DNA from: Euphorbia lathyris
Taxonomy: Eukaryota > Streptophyta > Magnoliopsida > Malpighiales > Euphorbiaceae
Direction of reading: 5' to 3'
Length of the DNA stretch: 64,000 bases
Assembly (NCBI RefSeq): GCF_963576675.1
Contig: NC_088915.1
Coordinates: forward strand, 81,663,501-81,727,500
This document shows, piece by piece, positions 10,821 to 22,712 of this stretch. The notes under the pieces were generated by a model. It was not told the origin of the DNA. It searched no databases and saw only the letters and a program-made list of their open reading frames with translations. The translations under genes and the position numbers were made by a program. Position 1 is the stretch's first letter. Each line of letters opens with the position of its first letter.

Positions 10821-12276
10821 GTTGTTTTCTTTTTATTTTTATTTTATCTTGTTATAATTTGGTACAATTTTAATTTTCCTATGTTTGGTACAATTTTTTC
10901 CTTTTATGTTGAATGTTTCATTTGCTTAATTTACATCTTTGTTTCGTGTGCCTTATTTCGTATTCTATATTTTCTCCATTATTTTTGCACCAATGAGGAC
11001 ATGGTCCAATTTAAGTGTGGGAGGAGACATACATATATCAATTTCTACATAAATACAAAATACGAATAAATTCAACAAAGATATTATTTTGCAAAACAAA
11101 ATTATAAATGCAACGAATGATATTCATGCAAATGCAACACATATATATATTGCAAAACATTTTTCACAATAACTTAACATTTTCATATATTTTTAAAATT
11201 AATCACATAAGTTTTTATGATTATTTTTAGGTTATCATTATCGATAGAAATAATATTTCTATACGGGTAATATTTTTCAAAATTTTTCACAAATCTCCGA
11301 TACGATTTTAAATAAAGTTGTCTCGAGTGAATGTATTTTAGTTTCAAAAAAAAATTCTTTATTCAATCTCTATTTTATATCATGAAATTCATGATACAAT
11401 AAATCTTATTTTAAATTTTCAATTAGGTTTATAGGCTTTTAATTGAACTAACAAATTTTTTTAGCTCGGTTTGATTTCGTCTTACATTAACACCAATTGA
11501 AGTTTTTAAGGAAACTTTAGCCATAATACATGTTGAATTTTAAATCAATATAGGATGAATGTGCTATCTTTCTTTTTCCCAAAATTACAATTTTATAATT
11601 CATGTTAATTAATCGATTAGTTGAATTCTTAACTTTTGGCCACGATTGCGACCAACCTTATCACAATCGAGGTATGAAAGGGAAGAAACTTAAGTACCGT
11701 TTACTTTTGGCCACGGTTGCGACCACCCTTATCACAATCGAGGTATGAAAGGAATGTTTAAATAATAAAAACAAGCGTGTATAAATTTAAAGTAACGATT
11801 GCGTCCACCCATGGCATGGTCGGTACCTCTTAAGCAAACACAACAATAATAAAAAAAATTAATAATAAAAGCGTATAAGGTTACGGTTGAAACCACCCTT
11901 ATTTCGGGCGTAACCAAGCAAATAAAAACAAATACTTATTCATTTTAATATATCTTATATATTAGTTTAGGTTTGGGAAATGAAATTTTGTGCTTTGAAA
12001 TGCCTTGAGACGAAAAAACTCAATAACATGCGTGCTTATTTCGTCCCGAATGCTTCAATTCAAAATTGAGAACACAAGACGAATGATATATCATATATTA
12101 TACTAAGTTAGTTTGATATTTTGCGTATAAATTTGCCATGCGAAGTTAGTCTTTTCGGCTTAACTAATTTAAAAGGTAATATCAAGATATATGTTTTATT
12201 TTCATAAAGAGATTAGTTAGAGAATAAATTCAGTGAAATTTTGCTCGGGACTAGCAAAAGATTAAGTGTGAAGATT
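10821..12276 (+). other. Athila 3' untranslated region, left copy
   Basis: AT-rich noncoding DNA between the third ORF and the LTR. A purine-rich tttaagtgtgggaggag at 11009-11025, after aatgaggacatgg, resembles a secondary polypurine tract. A diverged tandem repeat lies at 11627-11920. The region ends in the purine-rich ctagcaaaagattaagtgtg just before the LTR. The right copy occupies 21254-22712 with very few differences. Confidence 0.65.
11627..11920. repeat. About 72-bp diverged tandem repeat in the Athila 3' UTR
   Basis: acttttggccacgattgcgacc (about 11631) recurs as acttttggccacggttgcgacc (about 11703), both followed by a near-identical cttatcacaatcgaggtatg. Two weaker copies follow: acgattgcgtccaccc near 11793 and acggttgaaaccaccc near 11882. 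The matching block in the right copy begins near 22067. Tandem repeats in this part of large plant retrotransposons are well known. Confidence 0.75.
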
Positions 12277-13814
12277 TGTTAAGCCCAAAATATACCTGAA
12301 ATATCATCAATAATTACATCAATATTGCTACGAATTTATGCTATTTATACCTATTTAGAATACTTTTACTCTCGAATATGTTTCTTTCATGCAAGGTACA
12401 TAAATATTTGGTAAAATCCAAATAGGAGTAAAAAGAGCTCAAAAATAGAAGAAAAACTCTACAAAAGAAGTCGAAGACGACAGAAATTAATAACGCCAAA
12501 TCGAGGACACGAACGAGAGCAGAAATCCAGAAAAAAGCTCCGTGCCGCGACCGCGGCCCCCCTCTTTCACGGTCGCGACACGCACCTTCAGCCACTTCTT
12601 CCCTTCGTCCGAAGCTCAACTTGATGCTCCCCCATTCACGGTAGTGAATTTGATAAATCTCGGTACGAGCAGGAGATTTGGAAGCCATTTTGCACACTTT
12701 CGTTTTCGATGGAACGCGATCGTTCGAGTGGATAAGAACGTCCCTTCACAAGGTATACGCCCCTTCACAACGGACACGATTCTCCACAACGGATACGTCT
12801 TTTCACAACGGACACGACACTTCAATCAAGACTCTTCAACATCTATAAATAAAGAGTTGATGGAGAGTTGAAGAAATATAATGATATATATGTGATATGT
12901 ATAGAAGAAAGAATTAGTGTAGAATTTATGCAGAAATTCCGAATCAAGTGATTCAGAGATTGGAAGTTCATTTCTGTTCAAAGCAATATGCTGTACACAC
13001 ATTGTTTATTCAATAATAACAAATTCAATAGCGTTTAGACATTGTTCCAGTTTAGTTTTCATTTTGGTAGAGGCCGACCGTATCCCTATTACGAAGTTAC
13101 AGCGAGAAGATTGAGGAGAGGATTCGCCCCTGAGCCTGACAAACTCTAACGAAACCCAAGGAAAGGATTGATCAATCCGTTCACTTGCACGCCGTCGAAG
13201 AATTCAATGCTCTATGTTCTCTGTAAACTTGTATCAATTTATATTTCATCTAATAAAGTCTGTTCTATTCGATAGATCGTTATGCAGCACTTATGGTAAC
13301 CAATCCACTAAAGTGACTGCTGGTGTTTTCATTAAAACGTATTTAATTCAAATCTTTACAAGGAAACTTTGTTGAACACTTAGGCAAATTATCATCTCGA
13401 AAGAGTTTTAATTTGATTAAGGGCAATTTATCTCGAAAGGGTTTTGTCACGTTCAAAGCCAATTAATTAGAGGTTCCGTCATTTATTTCATCTTTATAAT
13501 TCGTACAAAGTTTAAAGTTGTTTCTTTGCTTAATGCAAACGAATACATTAGTTTACTTTTCTAAAAAGTACTAAACGTTCCTGTTTTGCAAATTCATTCT
13601 TAAATCAGAATATTTTCTAACATTTTCATATTCTAATCTAATTCTCATTCTAGCAATTTCAAAACCAAAACCGATTAAACGATTTTCCATACTATAAACC
13701 TTAAAAGTAAATTTAACCGATTATAAATAAGTTTTGTTGAAAAACATTCCCTGTGGGATCGATATCTTTTATTACTACAAGCGTATACCGTGCACTTGCG
13801 GAAATCGCTCAACA
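12277..13814 (+). repeat. Athila LTR, left (5' LTR of the complete unit), 1538 bp
   Basis: It begins TGTTAAGC and ends GCTCAACA, imperfect inverted ends. It is preceded by a polypurine tract and followed by a tRNA-Asp-type primer site. A TATA box ctataaata lies at 12841-12849. Just upstream, about four 20-bp direct repeats with the core cacaacgga(c/t)acg fill about 12748-12815. A GC-rich inverted repeat (12541-12582) lies further up in U3. By eye I count about 18 differences, mostly transitions, from the right LTR, which has the same length. Small frames in it are not genes. Confidence 0.88.
12841..12849 (+). promoter_or_regulatory. TATA box of the Athila LTR promoter (left copy)
   Basis: ctataaata precedes aagagttgatggag; transcription would start roughly 25-35 bases downstream. 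The same element is at 23279-23287 in the right LTR. Confidence 0.6.
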
Positions 13815-13821
13815 AGTTTTT

Positions 13822-13839
13822 TTGCGCCGTTGCCAGGGA
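13822..13839 (+). promoter_or_regulatory. Primer-binding site, tRNA-Asp type, Athila element
   Basis: ttgcgccgttgccaggga begins 7 bases after the LTR end at 13814. It resembles tggcgccgttgccgggga, the site complementary to tRNA-Asp that is typical of Athila elements, with two differences (a substituted G near the start and G-to-A in the middle). Confidence 0.75.
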
Positions 13840-14008
13840 ACGCCAAAATTTTTGACAAAATTTTAAATTTTTCGTGTTTTATTACGAATCTAGGTTTATT
13901 CATATTTATTCAAACTTTTATATTTTATTTATTTTCAATTACTAATATATTTGCTTTTCAAGAATTCTGTTTTGTAGGTAGTTTCGGTTCGTGAAAAATT
14001 TCAAGTTC

Positions 14009-17000
14009 ATGCGCAGTTCTCGAAATTCGGGCACGTCACCAGACCCATTTGATCCAGAAATTGAAAAGACCCTTAAAAAGAACAAGAGAGAAAAGAAAAA
14101 GAAAAACAAAACCCCAATAAAAACTAAAATTACCAAGCCAGAAGTAATGGCAACACTTATGGATTACGCTAGGCCAGGAGTGGCCGGTGTAACAAATAGT
14201 ATAGTTAGACCCCAGATTAATGCAAATCAATTTGAAATTAAGCCAGCGTTGCTTAATATGTTGCAAAATAATGTAACATTTTACGGGTTACCTAACGAAA
14301 ATCCTAATACCCATTTGACAAATTTCTTAGAAATTTGTGACACTTTTAAAATACCAAATGTGACTGCAGAAGCAATCAATCTTCGCCTTTTTCCTTTTAC
14401 TTTGAAGGATCGAGCCAAAGAGTGGTTGACTTCTATGCCAGCCGCATCAATTGAGACTTGGGAGCAATTAGCCCAAGCATTTTTATCAAAATTTTTCCCT
14501 TTAGCAAAAACCGCAAGAGTCATTAAAGAGTTAACGTCTTTTTCTCAAAATGATAGTGAAACTCTTTATGAGGCTTGGGAACGTTTTAAAGAACTTCAAC
14601 GTTTATGCCCACACCACCAATTGCCCGCTGAACTTTTAATGCAAACATTTTATAATGGACTAAATCCTACAACTAGAGGTTCATTGGATGCTATGTCTGG
14701 AGGGTTATTCATGAAGAAAACATCTGCCCAAGCAAGAGAACTTTTAGAGGAAATGGCAATCAACAGTAGTATGTGGCCCGCGGAACGTGGACACGTACCA
14801 TTAGCGAAACCATCATCCTCAACAACATCATTAGTTAAAGGTATAGTGAATCTTGATCCAGTAGCGATGTTGCAAGCCCAATTTTCTGCCTTGTCGCACA
14901 AAATTGATAGGTTTATGGCACCATGTGATCCTAATGGTCAACCAATCCAAACGGGTGTGGATTACGAAGGTATGAGTGAAATTGAACAGGTAAACTTTGT
15001 CCAAGGGCAAAACCAAACTAATAATCCTTATTCCAATACATATAACCCTGGATGGAGAAATCATCCTAACTTTAACTGGAGAGATAATAACAACAATAAT
15101 GTTAATGCTAATCAAAATCGTACTACTAATTATCAAAATCAATCAAGAGATTCGATTAGCACTTTATCTTCTAAAATCGACAAATTCATTGATGCTATGA
15201 GCGGAAAAATAAGTAATCACGACGATGGTTTTAAACGGATCGAGAATAAATTCGATCGGCTTATTAAAAACCAATCATCTAGCATCCATAATTTGGAGAT
15301 TCAAATTGGACAACTCGCTAAATCAATTCCATCCTGCAAAGAGGGAAGCCTTCCAAGCCATACGGAAGAAAATCCGAAAGAGCATGTTAAGGCTATCACT
15401 CTTCGTTCAGGGAAAAATTACTTAGGTCCGGAAATGCCCGGAAATTCGACTTTACCTGGAACTGATTTGCCAAAACCCAAAGAAGATACCTTAAAACAAA
15501 AAGATGCACCGATTGACTCTAGTGCAAAAACTTTTGTACCTAAACCACCTTTTCCACACAAAGTCCGCAACAAGGACTATGACAAACAACTTTTAACATT
15601 TTTAGACAAACTTAAGAATTTGCATATTAATTTAACGTTTATGGATGCAATTACGCAAATTCCCAATTACGGTAAATTCCTCAAAGATTTAATTTCAAAG
15701 AAAATCAGTTGGGAAGGAATTTCATCCATTTCACTAACTGAAGATTGTAGTTCGATTGTGTCAAGCAATTTGCCCACTAAACTCAAAGATCCCGGATGTT
15801 TTACCATTCCGTGTAAATTGGGCGATATAGAATTTCCCAGTTGTCTCTGTGATTTAGGAGCAAGCATTAACTTGATGCCATTATCTATTTTTAATAAGTT
15901 AGGCTTAGAAGAAGATATCAAACGTACCAATATGGTTTTGCAATTAGCGGATCAAACCACTAAAAGACCATATGGTATAATTGAGGATGTTTTAGTTAAA
16001 GTTGACAAATTTATTTTTCCTACCGATTTCGTTATTTTAGATTTTGCTTATAATGTAAATTGTCCGCTAATCTTTGGTAGACCGTTCATGAACACGGGAC
16101 GTGCTCTAGTTGATGTGTCGGAAGGGAAAGTAGTTTTACGAATAGGAGACGATAAAATTGAGTTTGATATGAACCAAGCGATGAAATATCCTATGAAAGA
16201 TTTCGCTTGTATGAAACTCGATTTAATTGAAGAATGTGTAAATGATATTGTTCAGAAAGAAGAAATAATAGAACCTATAATGAGTGAGGAACTAGAAGAT
16301 AAGGACCCAGAACCTTTGATTCGAGAAGATGGACCAGTTCCGCCTTCGATTGTAGTTCCACCTGAATTAGAACTAAAGGAATTACCAAGTCATTTGAGGT
16401 ACGCTTTCTTAGGCGAAGGCGACTCTCTACCTATAATTATCTCTAACAAATTAACACAAGTTCAAGAAGAAAAATTGAAACAAGTTGTTAGAAATAGGAT
16501 AGGAAGCATGGGTTGGCAAATTTCTGACCTAAAAGGTATTAATCCGAGTATTGTAATGCATAGGATTCACTTAGAAGAAGATAAGCCACCTAAAGCGGAT
16601 AGGCAAAGACGCCTAAATCCGAACATGAAGGAAGTGGTAAAAAATGAGATTACTAAACTTCTAGACAATGGAATCATTTATCCTATTTCGGATAGTGAAT
16701 GGGTTAGTCCAATCCATTGTGTACCTAAAAAGGGAGGCATAACAGTTGTAAGGAATGAAGAAGGTGAATTAATACCCACACGAACCACCACTGGTTGGAG
16801 GGTTTGTATAGATTATAGAAATCTAAATAAAGCAACTAGGAAAGATCATTTTCCTCTTCCTTTCATTGATCAAATGATCGAAAGGATAGCTGGTCATGCT
16901 TTCTACTGCTTTTTAGATGGTTACTCCGGATTCTTTCAAATATACATTTACCCAGATGACCAAGATAAAACAACCTTCACATGTCCTTACGGAACATTTG

Positions 17001-19267
17001 CATATAGAAGAATGCCCTTTGGTTTATGTAACGCACCTGCAACATTCCAACGTTGTATGACTGCGATCTTTAATGATTTCATTGAAGATATCATGGAAGT
17101 TTTTATGGACGATTTTTCAGTTTATGGAGATTCTTTTGATTCTTGCCTAGAAAACTTGGATAAAGTTTTGTCTAGGTGTGAAGAAACAAATTTGGTATTA
17201 AACTGGGAAAAATGTCACTTCATGGTTGACGAAGGAATTGTTTTAGGTCACAAAATATCTGAAAAAGGATTAGAAGTAGATAGAGCAAAAACTTCAGTAA
17301 TAGAGAAATTACCCCCTCCAACTACTGTTAAGGGAGTAAGATCATTCTTAGGACATGCTGGTTTTTACAGAAGATTTATTAAGAATTTCTCTGTAATTTC
17401 CAAACCACTTACTAATTTACTCATGAAAGATTCAACCTTTGATTTTAATGAAGAATGCGTTAAAGCTTTCGAAACATTGAAAACTGCTTTAGTCAGTGCA
17501 CCTATTATTGCTAAACCCGATTGGGATTTACTATTTGAAATTATGTGTGACGCAAGTGATTTAGCTGTCGGATGTGTTTTAGGTCAAAGGAAAGATAAGA
17601 AACTTCATGTCATTTATTATGCAAGTCACACACTGTTTGGTGCACAATTAAACTACACCACAACAGAAAAAGAAATGTTAGCCGTAGTTTTTGCATGTGA
17701 CAAGTTTAGGTCATATTTATTAGGTTCAAAAGTTATTATTTATACCGATCATGCAGCATTAAGATATTTATTTGCTAAAAAAGATGCAAAACCACGTCTA
17801 ATTAGATGGGTTTTATTATTGCAAGAATTTGATATAGAAATCAAAGACAAAAAGGGAGTAGAAAACCTTGTCGCCGATCATCTATCGAGACTTGAAGATG
17901 AGAACGGTCCCATAGGTGAAACTGTCGGTATACGAGATGATTTCCCTGATGAACATCTCTATCAAATAAAAAGTGTCATGTCACCTTGGTATGCAGATAT
18001 TGCTAATTATCTTGCAGCCAATATTGTCCCGGAAGGATTAGATTTCCAACAAAAGAAGAAATTCGTCTTCGATATTAAACAATATTTTTGGGAGGATCCT
18101 TTTCTGTTCAAGACTTGTGGTGATGGGATAATTAGGAGATGCATTGGTGAAAACGAGTACGAATCCATAATGTCAGAATGCCATTCTAGCTCTTATGGAG
18201 GACATAATGGAGTTAACAAAACAGCAGCTAGAATATTTGAAAGTGGTTTCTTTTGGCCTACGATGTTTAAAGATGTCCGTTCATTTATTACTCGTTGTGA
18301 TAAGTGCCAAAGAACAGGAAATCTAGGAAGGAAAGATGAGATGCCCCTCACAACCATATTAGAAGTTGAAATCTTCGATATGTGGGGAATAGATTTCATG
18401 GGACCCTTTCCCCCTTCTAATGGTAAAACTTACATATTAGTTGCCGTTGATTATGTTTCAAAATGGGTTGAAGCAATTGCAACCCCGACGAATGATTCTA
18501 AAGTTGTCATTAATTTTCTTGACGATATATTTTGTAGATTTGGTTGTCCAACAATTATCGTTAGTGATGGAGGTACTCATTTTATAAACAAGAGTTTTGA
18601 AACTCTTATGAAAAAATATGGAGTACGCCACCGCGTATCAACGCCATACCATCCTCAGACAAATGGTCAGGCGGAGATATCAAATAGAGAACTCAAATGG
18701 ATTCTCGAAAAAACAGTTTCATCCACAAGAAAAGATTGGTCTTCTAAACTCAATAATGCGTTATGGGCGTACCGTACTGCATTTAAAACACCAATAGGAA
18801 TGACTCCTTACCGCTTAGTATATGGTAAGACATGTCATTTGCCAGTCGAATTAGAACATAAAGCCTATTGGGCTATTAGAGAACTTAATTTTGATTTACA
18901 TCAAGCAGGTAAGAAACGTTTGCTCAATTTGAATGAGTTAGATGAGTTACGTCACCTGTCTTATGAAAATGCAAAGATTTATAAAGAAAAAGTGAAGAAA
19001 TGGCACGATGCCAAAATTAAAGTCAAACACTTTAATGTTGGGGATAAAGTGCTTTTATTTCATTCACGACTTCGTTTATTTCCAGGAAAACTTAAGTCCA
19101 GATGGTTAGGACCATATTTAGTCGTCAAAATATTAGATTATGGTTCTTTGGAACTGGAAGGTCCTAACGGAGTTCGATTCAAAGTTAATGGTAATCGATG
19201 TAAAATCTATTACGAAAATATTTCACAAATTGAAATTCCGTTCGTAACAAGATTATCTAACGTATAA
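14009..19267 (+). CDS. gag-pol: Athila-type gag-pol polyprotein, complete open frame
   Basis: 1752 aa from the ATG at 14009; the frame is open from about 13991 but codes GTG there. Gag covers about residues 60-260 (Retrotrans_gag family, with [12 protein letters not shown] and [15 protein letters not shown]) and has no CCHC knuckle. Protease: DLGAS active site, Asp615. [20 protein letters not shown], then [13 protein letters not shown] and FMDD at residues 1032-1035. RNase [26 protein letters not shown] and ADHLSRL supply the acidic residues. Integrase: zinc finger near residues 1390-1435 (H, H, CDKC), catalytic D1462, D1520, E1556 with exactly 35 residues between the last two, and a C-terminal [22 protein letters not shown] block. 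No stop or frameshift interrupts it, so on sequence alone it could be a recently active copy. Confidence 0.93.
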   Translation: MRSSRNSGTSPDPFDPEIEKTLKKNKREKKKKNKTPIKTKITKPEVMATLMDYARPGVAGVTNSIVRPQINANQFEIKPALLNMLQNNVTFYGLPNENPNTHLTNFLEICDTFKIPNVTAEAINLRLFPFTLKDRAKEWLTSMPAASIETWEQLAQAFLSKFFPLAKTARVIKELTSFSQNDSETLYEAWERFKELQRLCPHHQLPAELLMQTFYNGLNPTTRGSLDAMSGGLFMKKTSAQARELLEEMAINSSMWPAERGHVPLAKPSSSTTSLVKGIVNLDPVAMLQAQFSALSHKIDRFMAPCDPNGQPIQTGVDYEGMSEIEQVNFVQGQNQTNNPYSNTYNPGWRNHPNFNWRDNNNNNVNANQNRTTNYQNQSRDSISTLSSKIDKFIDAMSGKISNHDDGFKRIENKFDRLIKNQSSSIHNLEIQIGQLAKSIPSCKEGSLPSHTEENPKEHVKAITLRSGKNYLGPEMPGNSTLPGTDLPKPKEDTLKQKDAPIDSSAKTFVPKPPFPHKVRNKDYDKQLLTFLDKLKNLHINLTFMDAITQIPNYGKFLKDLISKKISWEGISSISLTEDCSSIVSSNLPTKLKDPGCFTIPCKLGDIEFPSCLCDLGASINLMPLSIFNKLGLEEDIKRTNMVLQLADQTTKRPYGIIEDVLVKVDKFIFPTDFVILDFAYNVNCPLIFGRPFMNTGRALVDVSEGKVVLRIGDDKIEFDMNQAMKYPMKDFACMKLDLIEECVNDIVQKEEIIEPIMSEELEDKDPEPLIREDGPVPPSIVVPPELELKELPSHLRYAFLGEGDSLPIIISNKLTQVQEEKLKQVVRNRIGSMGWQISDLKGINPSIVMHRIHLEEDKPPKADRQRRLNPNMKEVVKNEITKLLDNGIIYPISDSEWVSPIHCVPKKGGITVVRNEEGELIPTRTTTGWRVCIDYRNLNKATRKDHFPLPFIDQMIERIAGHAFYCFLDGYSGFFQIYIYPDDQDKTTFTCPYGTFAYRRMPFGLCNAPATFQRCMTAIFNDFIEDIMEVFMDDFSVYGDSFDSCLENLDKVLSRCEETNLVLNWEKCHFMVDEGIVLGHKISEKGLEVDRAKTSVIEKLPPPTTVKGVRSFLGHAGFYRRFIKNFSVISKPLTNLLMKDSTFDFNEECVKAFETLKTALVSAPIIAKPDWDLLFEIMCDASDLAVGCVLGQRKDKKLHVIYYASHTLFGAQLNYTTTEKEMLAVVFACDKFRSYLLGSKVIIYTDHAALRYLFAKKDAKPRLIRWVLLLQEFDIEIKDKKGVENLVADHLSRLEDENGPIGETVGIRDDFPDEHLYQIKSVMSPWYADIANYLAANIVPEGLDFQQKKKFVFDIKQYFWEDPFLFKTCGDGIIRRCIGENEYESIMSECHSSSYGGHNGVNKTAARIFESGFFWPTMFKDVRSFITRCDKCQRTGNLGRKDEMPLTTILEVEIFDMWGIDFMGPFPPSNGKTYILVAVDYVSKWVEAIATPTNDSKVVINFLDDIFCRFGCPTIIVSDGGTHFINKSFETLMKKYGVRHRVSTPYHPQTNGQAEISNRELKWILEKTVSSTRKDWSSKLNNALWAYRTAFKTPIGMTPYRLVYGKTCHLPVELEHKAYWAIRELNFDLHQAGKKRLLNLNELDELRHLSYENAKIYKEKVKKWHDAKIKVKHFNVGDKVLLFHSRLRLFPGKLKSRWLGPYLVVKILDYGSLELEGPNGVRFKVNGNRCKIYYENISQIEIPFVTRLSNV

Positions 19268-20032
19268 ATTACTCAGTTTTTCTTGCCCAGTTTATTTTGT
19301 TTTATTGTTTTTATGTTTTTGTTTTTGTTTATTTTATTTATTTTACTTATTTTATTTATTTTATTTATTTTTTCAAAAATACATGCTTTTTATGCTTTTT
19401 ATGATTAGATTGCTTTATATTATGATTTAGGCATGTCAATATTTTTATTTTGTGGTTTTAGAATTAATTTTTAGGTAATTAGGCTGAAATTGTAGTTTTT
19501 AACAATTCTCTGCCGAGAATTTGAAATTCTCTGCCGAGAATGCCTTTTTCAGACTTGTCTATTTTTTACTCAGGTTTCTCTGTTCATACCGAGAATATTT
19601 AAATTCTCTACCGTGAATCTGGAAGTGGCTTTGATGCCTGATTTCCGCAAGAAAATCAGCGTGTCGCGACCGCGGCTTTGCCATTCGCGGTCGCGACACG
19701 CGCTAAACTTGCCCTATCCATTCCGATTTTGCTACCTATTTTTGCCTATTCCTATTCCTATTCTACCTATTCACCTACCTCTACATCCCTATATAACCCT
19801 ACCTCTTACACAAACCTCACATCACCTCTATTTTTACCCAATCCCTTACTCCACCTCTTCCCCAAAAATCTACTTTTCCCTCTTCCCAATTTATTCACTC
19901 CAAATTTCTATCCTATTTCCTATTTTCAATCACTTCCATTTTACAAACCCCAACCTCATCTTCAAGCCTTGGTCTTCTTCTTCATCTTCTTCTTCTTCTT
20001 CTCCAACCCTAAAAACCCTAAATACCATCACC
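19268..20032 (+). other. Athila pol-third ORF junction and third-ORF leader, right copy
   Basis: About 40 bases after the pol stop, the tttttatgtttttgttt tract starts the segment shared with 8871 onward. It holds attctctgccgagaat-type inverted repeats (about 19503-19620), the two hairpins (19641-19701), cctatt microsatellite-like sequence, the TATA-like cctatataacc (19788-19798) and a cttctt-rich leader. Confidence 0.6.
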
Positions 20033-21253
20033 ATGGTTAGGACAAAGCGTGTTGGTAACAAACCCACCGTTACGGAAGCTAATCACCTTCGGGTTCAATG
20101 CGGCGCTTATTTTGACATCTATTCGGAGGAAGAAGCCTCTCGTTTCAAACATTTTTCACAAGCCGGCCGCCAATTTGTGGATATGCACTTCTTAGACTTC
20201 CATTCGGTAAGAGTATTAAATTTCTCTACTCGAATTGATGCCTTTATTGAAGCTTTGGGTTGGCAAGAGTTCGTTAATATGCGTTTCCCACGTATTAATG
20301 CGTATGTTATGGAATTTTTGGTCACTCTATCCATGAACAAGAAGAAAACTTCAATTTCTTTTAGGAATAATGGTATCCCTTATACCATTGATTATGAAGC
20401 AATGGGAAACATGTTTGTTTTACCTACTTCTGATTTTTACGATAAGCCTAAGGATTTTGATAATGATGCTGTTTGGCAAACTCTCTCGGATCAAGATTAT
20501 TTTAATTCCAAAAACACTTCAAGCAAGTTGATTAAGGACAATTGTGTGTTCTATTTTCACAAATTTTTGAGTTTCTCCTTGTTTGGTCGTGTTGAGAGTT
20601 AAAAGGTCCAAGTTTGGGATTTGTATGTTTTGGATAGTTTGCTTAAAGGTTTGAGGATTGATAGTATTGGTATCATGTTTGACAATTTGTTCCATGCTTC
20701 GAGGGCTACTACCATTCAAATCCCTCTTTGTAATTTTATCACCGGTCTTGTGTTGGGAGCACGGGGTGAATTGGCCGACTATGACATGTCCACCTACCGT
20801 GGGTTTGTTCCGCTTTTGGACATTTTGGCTCTTGAGCGGGCTCACTTATTGCTTCCGCAAGGTCCCTCCGTCTTTATTTCATATGCCTCCCGTATAGCCC
20901 ATCTTCGTGGCACTATGGGTGGTGGCGCTTCAAGTTCTCAATTTGTAGGTACCGAAGGCGGCGGAGATGCGGAAGGAGAGGAGGATGCACCACCGGCTCA
21001 AGCACAACCCCAAGCACCTCATGCGGAGAATGATCCGGTAGATTTGAGGCGGATTTTGAACCAAATAAATTCCAACAATCGCTCCATGAATCTACGCATT
21101 GATGATTTGGTTGAAAACAATATGGTGATGAATGAAAACCTCAACCTTTTGAGGCGTGAACATCGATCGACTCGGCATCGGATGCTTTCCTTTTTCTGAC
21201 GCCGCAATGTGGAGACGTCACCAACACCTCCAGATTCCCCACCTCAAGCTTAG
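20033..21253 (+). pseudogene. Athila-type third ORF, right copy, two nonsense codons
   Basis: Same frame and length as the intact left copy at 9600-10820. A TAA at 20600-20602 replaces TCA (codon 190), and a TGA at 21197-21199 replaces CGA (codon 389, a CpG-type C-to-T change). A few missense differences are visible, for example GFPTSD in the left copy reading VLPTSD here. No frameshift separates the segments. The complete element therefore lacks an intact third ORF, while the gag-pol-less left remnant keeps one. Confidence 0.82.
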
Positions 21254-22712
21254 GTTGTTTTCTTTTTATTTTTATTTTATCTTGTTATAATTTGGTACAA
21301 TTTTAATTTTCCTATGTTTGGTACAATTTTTTCCTTTTATGTTGAATGTGTCATTTGCTTAATTTACATCTTTGTTTCGTGTGCCTTATTTCGTATTCTA
21401 TATTTTCTCCATTATTTTTGCACCAATGAGGACATGGTCCAATTTAAGTGTGGGAGGAGACATACATATATCAATTTCTACATAAATAAAAAATACGAAT
21501 AAATTCAACAAAGATATTATTTTGCAAAACAAAATTATAAATGCAACGAATGATATTCATGCAAATGCAACACATATATATATATTGCAAAACATTTTTC
21601 ACAATAACTTAACATTTTCATATATTTTTAAAATTAATCACATAAGTTTTTATGATTATTTTTAGGTTATCATTATCGATAGAAATAATATTTCTATACG
21701 AGTAATATTTTTCAAAATTTTTCACAAATCTCCGATACGATTTTAAATAAAGTTGTCTCGAGTGAATGTATTTTAGTTTCAAAAAAAAATTCTTTATTCA
21801 ATCTCTATTTTATATCATGAAATTCATGATACAATAAATCTTATTTTAAATTTTCAATTAGGTTTATAGGCTTTTAATTGAACTAACAAATTTTTTTAGC
21901 TCGGTTTGATTTCGTCTTACATTAACACCAATTGAAGTTTTTAAGGAAACTTTAGCCATAATACATGTTGAATTTTAAATCAATATAGGATGAATGTGCT
22001 ATCTTTCTTTTTCCCAAAATTACAATTTTATAATTCATGTTAATTAATCGATTAGTTGAATTCTTAACTTTTGGCCACGATTGCGACCAACCTTATCACA
22101 ATCGAGGTATGAAAGGGAAGAAACTTAAGTACCGTTTACTTTTGGCCACGGTTGCGACCACCCTTATCACAATCGAGGTATGAAAGGAACGTTTAAATAA
22201 TAAAAACAAGTGTGTATAAGTTTAAAGTAACGATTGCGTCCACCCATGGCATGGTCGGTACCTCTTAAGCAAACACAACAATAATAAAAAAAAAGTAATA
22301 ATAAAAGCGTATAAGGTTACGGTTGAAACCACCCTTATTTCGGGCGTAACCAAGCAAATAAAAACAAATACTTATTCATTTTAATATATCTTATATATTA
22401 GTTTAGGTTTGGGAAATGAAATTTTGTGCTTTGAAATGCCTTGAGACGAAAAAACTCAATAACATGCGTGCTTATTTCGTCCCGAATGCTTCAATTCAAA
22501 ATTGAGAACACAAGACGAATGATATATCATATATTATACTAAGTTAGTTTGATATTTTGCGTATAAATTTGCCATGCGAAGTTAGTCTTTTCGGCTTAAC
22601 TAATTTAAAAGGTAATACCAAGATATATGTTTTATTTTCATAAAGAGATTAGTTAGAGAATAAATTCAGTGAAATTTTGCTCGGGACTAGCAAAAGATTA
22701 AGTGTGGAGATT
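21254..22712 (+). other. Athila 3' untranslated region and polypurine tract, right copy
   Basis: Near-identical to 10821-12276, including the diverged tandem repeat from about 22067. The polypurine tract caaaagattaagtgtggaga (22691-22710) is followed by tt and then the LTR start TGTTAAGC at 22713. Short frames here are not genes. Confidence 0.7.

Noticed and set aside
12341..12871. ORFs of 109-118 codons in the Athila LTR, repeated at 22777-23307
   Set aside because: They cross the U3 hairpin, enhancer repeats and TATA region and exist on both strands; conservation simply reflects the LTR duplication.
8871..13814. The 4.94-kb repeat flanking the Athila gag-pol as giant LTRs containing an ORF
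   Set aside because: A proper TGTTAAGC...GCTCAACA LTR with polypurine tract before it, TATA inside and primer site after it is found at 12277-13814, so the rest is third-ORF and 3' UTR sequence of a tandem copy.
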